A DNA stretch of 57,279 bases from an uncultured Cryomorphaceae bacterium (GTDB taxonomy: Bacteria > Bacteroidota > Bacteroidia > Flavobacteriales > Schleiferiaceae): contig CAKZNE010000117.1 in the NCBI GenBank assembly GCA_937129395.1, positions 1-57,279 on the forward strand, read 5' to 3'. Under the pieces are notes generated by a model, which did no database searches, was not told the origin of the DNA, and was given only the letters and a program-made list of their open reading frames with translations. The translations under genes were made by a program, and so were the position numbers. Position 1 is the stretch's first letter. The number at the start of each line of letters is the position of its first letter. Positions 26,670 through 35,222 of the stretch are shown in pieces.

Positions 26670-27406
26670 AAGATTTAAAGAATAAAATTATTATTGTTAC
26701 TGGGAGCCAAGGGCTTATAGGTCGTTATGTTGTTGAAAGACTAGAGGAGTTTGAGGCCACCGTTGTTAAGGTGGATATTAATTTTGAAAAAAAAGGTGGA
26801 AATCAATATAAAATTGATCTAACAACCACGGTAGGTGTAGATCAACTTTTAGAATCTGTTCTAGAAAAGTTCGGTAAAATCGATGGACTGGTAAATAACG
26901 CATACCCAAGAACAGCAGATTGGGGAGTGAAGTTTGAGGATATTGAATTGGCTAGCTGGAATTTGAATTTTGAAATGCAAATGGGTTCACTTTTTTATCT
27001 TTTGAAAAAGGTTCTGTTGATAATGAAGGGTCAGAAGGCTGGTTCTGTTGTAAATGTCTCCTCCATTTATGGTGTTGTTGGCAACGACTTTAATGTTTAT
27101 AAGAATACCGGTGGAATGACGTCTCCAGCAGCCTATTCGGCTATTAAAGGTGGCCTAATAAATTTCTCAAGATATTTAGCTTCCTATTACGGTCCCCATG
27201 GTATTAGAGTTAATTGTGTTTCTCCCGGAGGGGTTTTTAATCACCAAAATGAAACTTTCGTAAAGCAGTTTGAAGAACAAGTACCTATGAATAGGATGGC
27301 TCAGCCGCACGAAATAGCCCCCTCAGTTTGCTTTCTTCTTTCCGAGCAGGCAAGTTATGTAACAGGCCATAATTTAATGGTTGATGGTGGTTGGACAGCT
27401 ATTTAA
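26666..27406 (+). CDS. SDR-family oxidoreductase, PtmA-like
   Basis: 246 residues, classical SDR. NAD(P)-binding TGSQGLIGRYVVERL, Asn-containing VNNAYPR, catalytic Ser in VNVSSIYGVVG and Tyr-Lys in AAYSAIKGGLINFS, and the C-terminal GHNLMVDGGW. Homologues beside legionaminate genes in Campylobacter are called PtmA (flagellin modification). Its reaction here is not fixed. It is the last gene before a 41-base gap. Confidence 0.78.
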   Translation: MKDLKNKIIIVTGSQGLIGRYVVERLEEFEATVVKVDINFEKKGGNQYKIDLTTTVGVDQLLESVLEKFGKIDGLVNNAYPRTADWGVKFEDIELASWNLNFEMQMGSLFYLLKKVLLIMKGQKAGSVVNVSSIYGVVGNDFNVYKNTGGMTSPAAYSAIKGGLINFSRYLASYYGPHGIRVNCVSPGGVFNHQNETFVKQFEEQVPMNRMAQPHEIAPSVCFLLSEQASYVTGHNLMVDGGWTAI

Positions 27407-27447
27407 ACTTACCCCTTGGGATTAAAAGAAGCATTTAAAATGTAATT

Positions 27448-28959
27448 GTGAAAATTGAACAAAGAGAAATAGTATCTTTTTTAAATTCAATTGAGAAAGA
27501 ATATCCAGTTTCTACTTGGAAACACTCAGGAATTGATATTTGGCCAATTCTCAGATTAAGAATTTGGGTAGAATTATCTAATAGGGCTTTGGACTTAAAT
27601 ACCAATGAATCTGATTTAGCAATTTCGCCAATTTCTAAAGTTAAACGGGCGTTGTTTGCGCCTTTGATTTGGGTATTAAAATCATTTTCAGATTTTAATA
27701 AATCTTATTTTATTTTGCCTAAAGGTGATTTGTTTGTGTTGGGTGATGGAGCTTCTTTCATCCGAAAAAATGATTTGTTCTTCGATAGATTTGTAGATTC
27801 TTTGGACTCTTTTTTACCCTCGGGAAAGCTTAAACTTGTTAGAGCAGATAGTGGAACCTATTATTACACTCCAAGATATTCGAAATCATTTTTCATACAA
27901 CCTAAGATTGACCGAGTAATACTAGGTGCTATTTTAAAAAGCCGTTTTTTTAAAGGTAATGAGGAATTACAAATTCCTAAAGGATTGCAGGAACACTTAA
28001 AAGCCTATAATCTGGAGGATTTTGTTAATCCCAATTTTCTAAAGCAGAGAGTTATCAGGATGAAAGCCTTGTCTAAAATGTTTTATTCTATCCTTAAAAA
28101 AGGAAATTATAAAGCAGGTCTTTCAGTTTGCTATTATACAGAATTTGGGATGGCTTTGAACAAAGCATGTAGGGATCTTAAAATAAATTCATTTGACATT
28201 CAGCACGGTGTGCAGGGCGATAATCATGGTTCATACGCAAAATGGATTCAGAATCCCGGAGGGGAAGGTTATTCACTTTTACCATCGTATTTTTTAGTCT
28301 GGTCGCCTCATGAAAAAGAAGTTATTAGAAAATGGGGAAATTTATCTAAAAAGCATGATGCATTAGATTTAGGCAACTTACAGTTTAATGCATGGAGATT
28401 GGAACGAGCAAATTCTCAATTTAAAAGTGGACTAGAGGATATTATTAACCCTAAACTAACAAGTGTATTAATTAGCCTAGGTTGGGATTTAAGTGATGAA
28501 GTTACCCTGAGGACAACCTTGGAAATCATGAAAAAATACCAAAATGAGTACAATTGGCTTTTTAGGTTACACCCGTCTATGATGAATGAAAAGGAGAAAA
28601 CAAGGCTTAAGGAAATGTTGGCTTCCAATGGTATTCAAAATTATGAGATGGATATGTGCTCCTCTGTTTCCTTGTTTGATGTTTTGGCAATAACAGATAT
28701 TCATATCACTCATTCTTCTTCTGTTGTTCTAGAGGCAAGTTGGTTTAAAATAAAATCAATTATCACCAGCGAATATGGTTGGGGTATTTTTAATGGCCAA
28801 TTAGCGGCAGATCAGATTTTCCAAGCCCTCACTCAAAATGAATTGGATGAAGCTTTAAAATCAATTGAAATAAATAGGTCTGAAAATAAATTAAATAAGC
28901 TTTTTGATGTTTCAGATATTAAGGATGGAATAGATAAATTTTTAACCCTAGTTTCATGA
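27448..28959 (+). CDS. Candidate GT-B glycosyltransferase, possibly nonulosonate transferase
   Basis: 503 residues, GTG start. I do not recognise a named family. A QHG motif (Q252-H253-G254, in FDIQHGVQGDNHG), an HP motif (H375-P376 in FRLHPSM) and an S-rich motif followed by Glu (H422, S423-S425, E429) are spaced as in GT-B enzymes; the HP and S/T motifs recall bacterial sialyltransferases and capsule enzymes. It lies after the legionaminate/amidine genes and overlaps the flippase by 4 bases. Transferase of the activated nonulosonic acid is my inference. Confidence 0.55.
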   Translation: MKIEQREIVSFLNSIEKEYPVSTWKHSGIDIWPILRLRIWVELSNRALDLNTNESDLAISPISKVKRALFAPLIWVLKSFSDFNKSYFILPKGDLFVLGDGASFIRKNDLFFDRFVDSLDSFLPSGKLKLVRADSGTYYYTPRYSKSFFIQPKIDRVILGAILKSRFFKGNEELQIPKGLQEHLKAYNLEDFVNPNFLKQRVIRMKALSKMFYSILKKGNYKAGLSVCYYTEFGMALNKACRDLKINSFDIQHGVQGDNHGSYAKWIQNPGGEGYSLLPSYFLVWSPHEKEVIRKWGNLSKKHDALDLGNLQFNAWRLERANSQFKSGLEDIINPKLTSVLISLGWDLSDEVTLRTTLEIMKKYQNEYNWLFRLHPSMMNEKEKTRLKEMLASNGIQNYEMDMCSSVSLFDVLAITDIHITHSSSVVLEASWFKIKSIITSEYGWGIFNGQLAADQIFQALTQNELDEALKSIEINRSENKLNKLFDVSDIKDGIDKFLTLVS

Positions 28960-30242
28960 AATTACTAAAAAGTAGCTTACTAAAGACTACTGGGGTTTAC
29001 ACCATTTCAACTTTTTTTAATGCAGGATTACCCTTTCTGCTTCTGCCTATACTTTCTCATTATTTACTGCCAGCAGAATATGGATTGGTTGCCATGTTTA
29101 TTCTTTTGCAAAACATTGCATATCCACTTGTTAGTTTAAATGTTTCGACGGCAATAGGAAAAAGGAAGTACTATGATGAAAGTGAAACTGATTATGGTAC
29201 TTACATAGGGAACTCAATATTGTTATCCCTCTGGGCCTTTATAGTTGTGGCGGTTTTGTTCATCCCTTTTAGAAACTTAATCGCAGAAGCTACAAGTGTT
29301 CCCGTTTTGTGGATCTATGTGGCGATAATTACAGCCTGGTTTTATGGAATTATCCAAATTAGATTAACACTTTGGCAATTTAAGGAAATGCCAAAGAAGT
29401 TTGCAATAATGCAAGTTGCCTATACCTTGGCAAAACTGTTAGTTTCTCTTTTGCTCGTGGTACTATTTACCTATGGTTGGGAGGGTAGAGTCTTTTCCAT
29501 TTTTATTTCTACTTTATTCCTGGGCATTTACTCCTTCTATTTGTTGAAAAAACAAGAAGGAATAAGCTTCAATTTTAAAAAAGAAAATATTGTTCACGCC
29601 TTTAAATATGGAGCCCCGATAATTCCTCATGCCCTGGCAGGTTTTGCCATTGCCTATACAGATAGGATAATGATAAATAGTATGATCAGCCTAGAAATGA
29701 TGGGTTTATATTCGGTGGCTTATCAATTGTCAAGCGTATTTGGGATTGCAACAACCGCCTTTAATATGGCGTTTATCCCTTGGCTTTATAAAAATTTAAA
29801 AATTTCAACTACCAATCCGGAAAATAGCCACCAGGTGGTAAGGGTAACCTATTTAACTATGATTGCTTTGGTGGTAGCTTTTGTGGTATTAATATTTGCC
29901 CTTCCTTTTGCCTATTCTCTCCTTTCAGATGGGTATTCAGGCTCTCAAACCTTTTTGTTTTACCTTCTTTTAGGATTCATGTTTAATGGCATGTATTATT
30001 TGTTCTGCAACTATTTATTCTACACAGAAAAAACTGCTAAGATTTCTTTGATTACAATTTTGTCAGCTATAATTAACATCCCATTAACCTATTGGCTTAT
30101 TAAGAAAAATGGGGCTTTAGGAGCTGCACAGGCAACGGTTTTGGTTAATATGTGTACATTTATTGGCACTTGGATTATAGCTCAAAGTGAGTTCCCGATG
30201 CCTTGGTTTTCTAAAAAGGCCTTTTCATTTAAAAAGAATTAA
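28956..30242 (+). CDS. Wzx-like oligosaccharide flippase
   Basis: 428 residues, polytopic (about 12 hydrophobic segments) of the MVF/MATE-related polysaccharide transporter family; GLPFLLLPILSHYLLPAEYG near the start is typical. Would flip the undecaprenyl-linked repeat unit across the inner membrane. Its 5' end overlaps the putative glycosyltransferase, and a Wzy-like gene follows at 32749, giving both hallmarks of a Wzx/Wzy pathway. Confidence 0.87.
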   Translation: MKLLKSSLLKTTGVYTISTFFNAGLPFLLLPILSHYLLPAEYGLVAMFILLQNIAYPLVSLNVSTAIGKRKYYDESETDYGTYIGNSILLSLWAFIVVAVLFIPFRNLIAEATSVPVLWIYVAIITAWFYGIIQIRLTLWQFKEMPKKFAIMQVAYTLAKLLVSLLLVVLFTYGWEGRVFSIFISTLFLGIYSFYLLKKQEGISFNFKKENIVHAFKYGAPIIPHALAGFAIAYTDRIMINSMISLEMMGLYSVAYQLSSVFGIATTAFNMAFIPWLYKNLKISTTNPENSHQVVRVTYLTMIALVVAFVVLIFALPFAYSLLSDGYSGSQTFLFYLLLGFMFNGMYYLFCNYLFYTEKTAKISLITILSAIINIPLTYWLIKKNGALGAAQATVLVNMCTFIGTWIIAQSEFPMPWFSKKAFSFKKN

Positions 30243-30244
30243 TT

Positions 30245-30859
30245 GTGAGTATAGTAATTGTTGATTATGGCATGGGAAATTCATCCTCCATTAAAAATAT
30301 GCTTAAAAAAGTTGGAGCAAATTCCATAATTTCAAATGATATTAAAGAAATCACTTCGGCCACAAAATTAGTGCTGCCTGGCGTAGGCTCTTTTGATCTT
30401 GCAATGAAGAATATTAAGGAAAGCGGTTTGCTACCAATTTTGGAAAAGAAAGTACTAATAGACAAAACACCTATTCTTGGAATTTGTCTGGGTATGCAAT
30501 TAATGTGTTCCTCAAGTGAGGAAGGCATAGATAAAGGCCTAAATTGGATTTCTGCCGATGTGAAAAAGTTTAAATTTGAAGACAAAAGTTTAAGGGTTCC
30601 TCATATGGGTTGGAACATTGTGAGACCAAAAGAGAATAAGGGGCTTTTTGAAAATCTATTTGATGATGAAAGTAGGTTTTATCATGTTCATTCCTTTTTT
30701 GTAAAATTAGTCGGTGATGATGTGGAAACAGCATCAACAGAATATGGGCATGATTTTACTTCTGCATTTCAGAAGAATAATATTTATGGAGTGCAGTTTC
30801 ATCCAGAAAAGAGTCATAAATTTGGCATGCAATTGTTTCGCAATTTTATAGCTGTTTAA
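30245..30859 (+). CDS. HisH-like glutamine amidotransferase (copy 2)
   Basis: 204 residues, GTG start 2 bases after the flippase. Nucleophile C81 in GICLGMQLMCSS, PGVGSF, and QFHPEKSHK with the His-Glu pair. Clearly diverged from copy 1 at 24630, so this is not a recent duplication. It heads the second HisH-HisF-WbpG cassette, with gene order different from the first (amidotransferase last instead of first). Confidence 0.87.
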   Translation: MSIVIVDYGMGNSSSIKNMLKKVGANSIISNDIKEITSATKLVLPGVGSFDLAMKNIKESGLLPILEKKVLIDKTPILGICLGMQLMCSSSEEGIDKGLNWISADVKKFKFEDKSLRVPHMGWNIVRPKENKGLFENLFDDESRFYHVHSFFVKLVGDDVETASTEYGHDFTSAFQKNNIYGVQFHPEKSHKFGMQLFRNFIAV

Positions 30860-30860
30860 T

Positions 30861-31631
30861 ATGCTGAAAATCAGAGTTATACCATGTCTTCTCCTGCGGG
30901 ATGAAGGATTGGTGAAAACTATTAAGTTTAAAAATCCAGTATATGTTGGTGACCCTATCAACGCCATTAAGATTTTTAATGACAAGGAAGTCGATGAATT
31001 GGTCTTTTTAGATATTGACGCAACAAGACAAAATAGAGAACCAAATTTTAAAGTAATTGAAGAAATTGCTTCGGAGTGTTTTATGCCATTAGCTTATGGA
31101 GGTGGAATAAAAACCATAGGTCATATTAGACAAATTTTAAAATTGGGCGTTGAAAAAGTTATTATTAATTCAGCAGCCCTAACGCAACCAAGCTTTATCA
31201 AAGAAGCATCGGATGCTTTTGGAAGTTCTACCATTGTCGTGTCTATTGATTTTAAGAAAAACTGGCGTGGGAACTATGAAGTATATACCCATAACGGAAA
31301 AAACAAAACCAAAAAAGGACCGGTCGCTATTGCTAAAAAGATGGAAGAAGAAGGTGCGGGAGAAATATTATTAAATGCAATCGATCGTGACGGTGTAATG
31401 AAAGGTTATGATTTGAACCTTTTAAATTCGGTTACCCAAGAGCTAACGATACCAGTTGTTTGTAGTGGAGGAGCTGGCAAAATTGAAGATTTTGGGGCTG
31501 CAGTTCATGATGGAGGCGCCAGCGCAGTTGCTGCTGGAAGTTTATTTGTTTTCCATGGCCCACATAAGGCCGTTTTAATTAATTATCCAGCCATTTCAAA
31601 GCTTGAAAATATCCTAAATAAAACATTATGA
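30861..31631 (+). CDS. HisF-like protein lacking the first cyclase aspartate (copy 2)
   Basis: 256 residues. Position 11 is leucine again (RVIPCLLLRDEG) while D130 (VSIDFKKNW) is retained, as in copy 1. AYGGGIKTIGH and CSGGAGKIEDFG mark the phosphate sites. It lies 1 base after the HisH-like gene and overlaps the amidotransferase by 4 bases. Probable ammonia channel for the WbpG-like partner rather than a histidine enzyme. Confidence 0.85.
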   Translation: MLKIRVIPCLLLRDEGLVKTIKFKNPVYVGDPINAIKIFNDKEVDELVFLDIDATRQNREPNFKVIEEIASECFMPLAYGGGIKTIGHIRQILKLGVEKVIINSAALTQPSFIKEASDAFGSSTIVVSIDFKKNWRGNYEVYTHNGKNKTKKGPVAIAKKMEEEGAGEILLNAIDRDGVMKGYDLNLLNSVTQELTIPVVCSGGAGKIEDFGAAVHDGGASAVAAGSLFVFHGPHKAVLINYPAISKLENILNKTL

Positions 31632-32743
31632 GTAATAAAAAAGAGTTTCGACAATGTACTCGCTGTATAATGGATACAACAGATCCTGATATAGTATTTG
31701 ATTCCAAAGGTGTTTGTAATCATTGTTACAAATTTGATGAGATTCAAAAAACCCGGATGTTTGATTCAGATGAGCAAAGAGATCAACAAAAAGAGGTTTT
31801 ATTAGAAAAAATAAAAGCAGGAGGTAAAGGGAAGCCCTATGACTGTATTATTGGTGTGAGTGGTGGTGTTGATTCCACTTATGTCGCCTATTTGGTTAAA
31901 GAAGTATTTGGACTAAGACCATTAGCAGTTCATTTTGATAATGGTTGGAACTCTGAACTAGCCGTTAAGAATATTGAAAATATTCTTGAGAAAATGGATA
32001 TTGATTTATTCACCTATGTAGTGAATTGGGAAGAGTTTAAGGATTTACAATTGTCATTTTTAAAAGCATCTACCCCAGATGGAGAGGTGCCCACAGATCA
32101 TGCAATTATTGCAGTTTTATATAACCTTGCAGTAAAACACGGCATAAAATATATTTTAAACGGTGTAAATTATGCTAGCGAGGCTATTATGCCCTTAAAA
32201 TGGGGTTATGGATATTATGACTCTAAATATATTGGTGCGGTACAAAAAGAGTTTGGTACCAAAAAACTTAAATCATACCCGAGGTTAAATTTGGCAAAGC
32301 TGGGTTATTACAGCAAAGTAAAAAAGATTCAATTTGTTCCGATTTTAAATTATGTAGATTATTTCAAGGAGGATGCAATGAATCTGATTCAAAACAAACT
32401 AGGTTGGAAATATTATGGTGGAAAGCACTATGAATCTATATACACCAGATTTTTTCAATCCTATATTCTGCCACAAAAATTTGAAATTGATAAAAGGAAG
32501 GCTCACTTCTCTAATCTTGTTCTTTCAGGTCAGATTACCAAATCAGAAGCTTTAGAGGAACTGAAGAAGCCTGTTTATCCAGCAGATTTAATGAAGGATG
32601 ACAAGGAGTATGCTATTAAAAAGTTTAATATTTCTGCAGAGGAATTTGAGAGAATAATGGAATTACCGACTAAAACCTTCCAAGAATATCCAAACAATTT
32701 CGATACTTTGGAAAAAATCAAAAAAATTATTAAGCGAAGCTAG
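31628..32743 (+). CDS. N-acetyl sugar amidotransferase, WbpG/PseA-like (copy 2)
   Basis: 371 residues. Zinc cysteines C10, C13, C30 and C33 (QCTRCIMD, VCNHC), then the PP-loop GVSGGVDSTYVAYL. Same family as the gene at 23464 but with different PP-loop detail (GGVDST versus GGKDST). In Pseudomonas aeruginosa O5 a WbpG-HisH2-HisF2 set makes the amidino group of ManNAc3NAmA; presence here with WbpA/B/D-like genes fits that target, but it is inferred. Confidence 0.86.
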   Translation: MSNKKEFRQCTRCIMDTTDPDIVFDSKGVCNHCYKFDEIQKTRMFDSDEQRDQQKEVLLEKIKAGGKGKPYDCIIGVSGGVDSTYVAYLVKEVFGLRPLAVHFDNGWNSELAVKNIENILEKMDIDLFTYVVNWEEFKDLQLSFLKASTPDGEVPTDHAIIAVLYNLAVKHGIKYILNGVNYASEAIMPLKWGYGYYDSKYIGAVQKEFGTKKLKSYPRLNLAKLGYYSKVKKIQFVPILNYVDYFKEDAMNLIQNKLGWKYYGGKHYESIYTRFFQSYILPQKFEIDKRKAHFSNLVLSGQITKSEALEELKKPVYPADLMKDDKEYAIKKFNISAEEFERIMELPTKTFQEYPNNFDTLEKIKKIIKRS

Positions 32744-32748
32744 ATAGA

Positions 32749-34017
32749 ATGTTTAGAGCCGTTTTACTATTTTATTTATTCTCACCTCTTCTGGGTATAT
32801 ACCTTATGGAACAAGGGGCATTTGGTATGGATATCGGTATGAAAGGACATCCTAACGGTGCAACCTTTGCCTATTTCATTTATCTAGTTGCTTTTGGAAT
32901 ATCTTTTTACATTTTTAAAGGGAATAGATTATTTAAAATTAAAATCAATTCCCCAAAAATGGATAATCAGTTTGTAAAACGGCGATTTATTGTGGCCATT
33001 TACGTTCAGATTATTTTTATTCTAATTATGTTATTTGGTTTTGGAGCCATAAAAGTTTGGTTAGGTTTAATAAGTAAAGGAGATTTTAGGGGCTCATTTG
33101 GATTTTTTGGTCCTTTTGCCTATTATATTTCCAATCTTTTTGCACCAGCCTTAATGGCCTACCTAGCGGCTCTTTATAAAAAGTATAGAAAACTAATACC
33201 AGGTCTAGGGACCTACCTTCTTATTAATATTGGTTTGGTATTCGTTCTTGGCTCGGTTTGGGGTTTCAAATCAACCTCTATAGCCATTCTTATGCCGGCG
33301 GCTATTCTTTATTGGAATAGAATTTCCTTAGCAAAACTGGCAATGGTCTTTGTTTTAGTTTTTAGCTCATTTGTTTTTTTCTCAGGAGTATTTGATGATA
33401 CAAGTTTTAAAACCAAAGACATCACAGAAACCATTACTGATTTTTCGGTTGAAAAAACTTTTGATGTAAGAAACTTTAACTCATTTTCCTTTGTCCTTTA
33501 TAGACTTACCGTAATCCAGGGTAATACACCTTGGAGGGTTTGGGATTTATATTCTTCTGGAGAAGAAATGCCGAGCTACGCAAAAACACTCCCAGCGATT
33601 ATGGGAGATAAATTTTTGGCTCTTGGAGGTATCGACGCCAATGACAGAAAGAACTTTACAGATTATCATTATTCCTTTGCTGTGACTAATCTTGTGGGAA
33701 GAGCAGAATATTTTCTGGACTTTGGTCATAATGTAACCGCAACTGCATTTACAGATGGAGTATTAATTGGAGGGATGTTCGGAGTTGCAATTATTGGACT
33801 TGTAGCAGGATTTCTTACTAGAGCATTTGCGGATTTAATTAGTCGCGCAAGACTCAAGGATAATCCAATATTTTTAAGCATTATTTTAGTTTATTTTACA
33901 AGTTATTATTTGGGTTGGCTTAATAGTGGAGGTGTTACTGCCTTTATTCATATTTCGGTTTTTGTCGGATTATTTCTTACCTACCTTTTTCTAAAAACCT
34001 TTGATCGAATAAAATGA
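32749..34017 (+). CDS. Wzy-like repeat-unit polymerase
   Basis: 422 residues with roughly ten hydrophobic helices and a large periplasmic-type loop near residues 215-320. Wzy proteins share little sequence, so the call rests on topology, length and place: directly after the Wzx/amidotransferase block and overlapping a glycosyltransferase by 4 bases. No WaaL-like ligase motif was recognised, but ligase is the main alternative. Confidence 0.65.
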   Translation: MFRAVLLFYLFSPLLGIYLMEQGAFGMDIGMKGHPNGATFAYFIYLVAFGISFYIFKGNRLFKIKINSPKMDNQFVKRRFIVAIYVQIIFILIMLFGFGAIKVWLGLISKGDFRGSFGFFGPFAYYISNLFAPALMAYLAALYKKYRKLIPGLGTYLLINIGLVFVLGSVWGFKSTSIAILMPAAILYWNRISLAKLAMVFVLVFSSFVFFSGVFDDTSFKTKDITETITDFSVEKTFDVRNFNSFSFVLYRLTVIQGNTPWRVWDLYSSGEEMPSYAKTLPAIMGDKFLALGGIDANDRKNFTDYHYSFAVTNLVGRAEYFLDFGHNVTATAFTDGVLIGGMFGVAIIGLVAGFLTRAFADLISRARLKDNPIFLSIILVYFTSYYLGWLNSGGVTAFIHISVFVGLFLTYLFLKTFDRIK

Positions 34018-35222
34018 AAATACTTTATATTCATCATGCAGGAATTTTCGGCGGTGCTTCGAAAAGTATGGCAGAAATGATTAAGGCCTTTCCTAAAGAT
34101 CAGGTTAAACCTATTATTTTATGTCAGTCGGGTTCAGTAGAACCTGTTTTTGAAAAATTTGCAGAACAACTTTTCACCGTAAAAGGAATTCCTCAAATAG
34201 ATAATACCCGTGCAAGTCATTACCGAGGGTTCAGGTGGATTATCCTTTTAAGGGAATTGTATTTTTATTTAGGTATTAAAAGAGTGTTGAAGAATGTAAA
34301 AAAACTTCATCCTGATATTGATATTGTTCATTTCAACGAGATTACACATTTTACCGTACTAGCCCCATTTGTAAAATCTCTTTTTCCTTGTCCAATTATC
34401 CTACACGTACGTTCCCTACAAAGGGCAAGGGATGAAGGCAGGATAACAAAGTTGGTAAAAAATAGGATAAACCAATATGCAGACGAAGTAATTGCAATTG
34501 ATCAGAATGTAAAGGACACCTTATGGGAATTTAAGAATATTAGCATTATTCATAATGGTCTGAAAATACCGGAAATTGATGAGGAGTATAAAACCGGCAA
34601 GCAGTTTTCAATAATGTATTTAGGCAATTTGCTATTTGATAAGGGGATTGTTGAACTTACTCAGGCTCTTGCGATATTAAAATCAAAAGGAGTTGATTTT
34701 CATGCCAATTTTATTGGAGCACGTGCGGCTACCGAATCCTGGAAAAAGAAGTTTTTAAACCAGGTACTTTGGCTTTTTGGAATCCGGAAAAGTGCGGAAA
34801 AGGAGGTCCAGGATATAATTGATAATAAGGGGATTCAAGATGATGTGAGTATAATCGCATTTACCAATGAACTTTCAGAATATTTTCAAAAAGCAGATGT
34901 TCTAGTGTTTGCTTCCCATCTAAATGCCGCCGGAAGACCTGTTTTTGAAGCAGCGTTTCATAAAACTCCTTCAATCTTAGCTTGTAATGATCCCAAAGAG
35001 GATACTATTGTTCACCAAAAAACAGGAATAGTAATAGACATTCCAAGCCCAAGTAAAATTGCAGAAGCTCTTTTAGAAATGGAAAGAGATCGAGAAAAAA
35101 CGGCAAAAATGGGTCTAGGAGCATTTAATCTAGCAGTTAATAATTTTGATATAAACAAAAATGCGATTAAGGTTTTGGAACTTTATCGCAGGACATTAAA
35201 CAATAATTATGTTCGAAAATAA
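34014..35222 (+). CDS. GT4-family glycosyltransferase
   Basis: 402 residues, GT-B fold. N-terminal acceptor domain begins YIHHAGIFGGASKSMAEM; the C-terminal Glycos_transf_1 region includes IMYLGNLLFDKGIVELTQAL and the E-x7-E-like ASHLNAAGRPVFEAAFHKTP motif. Cytoplasmic, adds one sugar to the lipid-linked unit. Sugar and linkage unknown. Overlaps its neighbours on both sides (4 and 14 bases). Confidence 0.82.
   Translation: MKILYIHHAGIFGGASKSMAEMIKAFPKDQVKPIILCQSGSVEPVFEKFAEQLFTVKGIPQIDNTRASHYRGFRWIILLRELYFYLGIKRVLKNVKKLHPDIDIVHFNEITHFTVLAPFVKSLFPCPIILHVRSLQRARDEGRITKLVKNRINQYADEVIAIDQNVKDTLWEFKNISIIHNGLKIPEIDEEYKTGKQFSIMYLGNLLFDKGIVELTQALAILKSKGVDFHANFIGARAATESWKKKFLNQVLWLFGIRKSAEKEVQDIIDNKGIQDDVSIIAFTNELSEYFQKADVLVFASHLNAAGRPVFEAAFHKTPSILACNDPKEDTIVHQKTGIVIDIPSPSKIAEALLEMERDREKTAKMGLGAFNLAVNNFDINKNAIKVLELYRRTLNNNYVRK

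Noticed and set aside
24630-31631. HisH and HisF as histidine biosynthesis genes
   Set aside because: No other his genes are nearby, both HisF-like proteins lack D11, and each pair is coupled to a WbpG-like amidotransferase.
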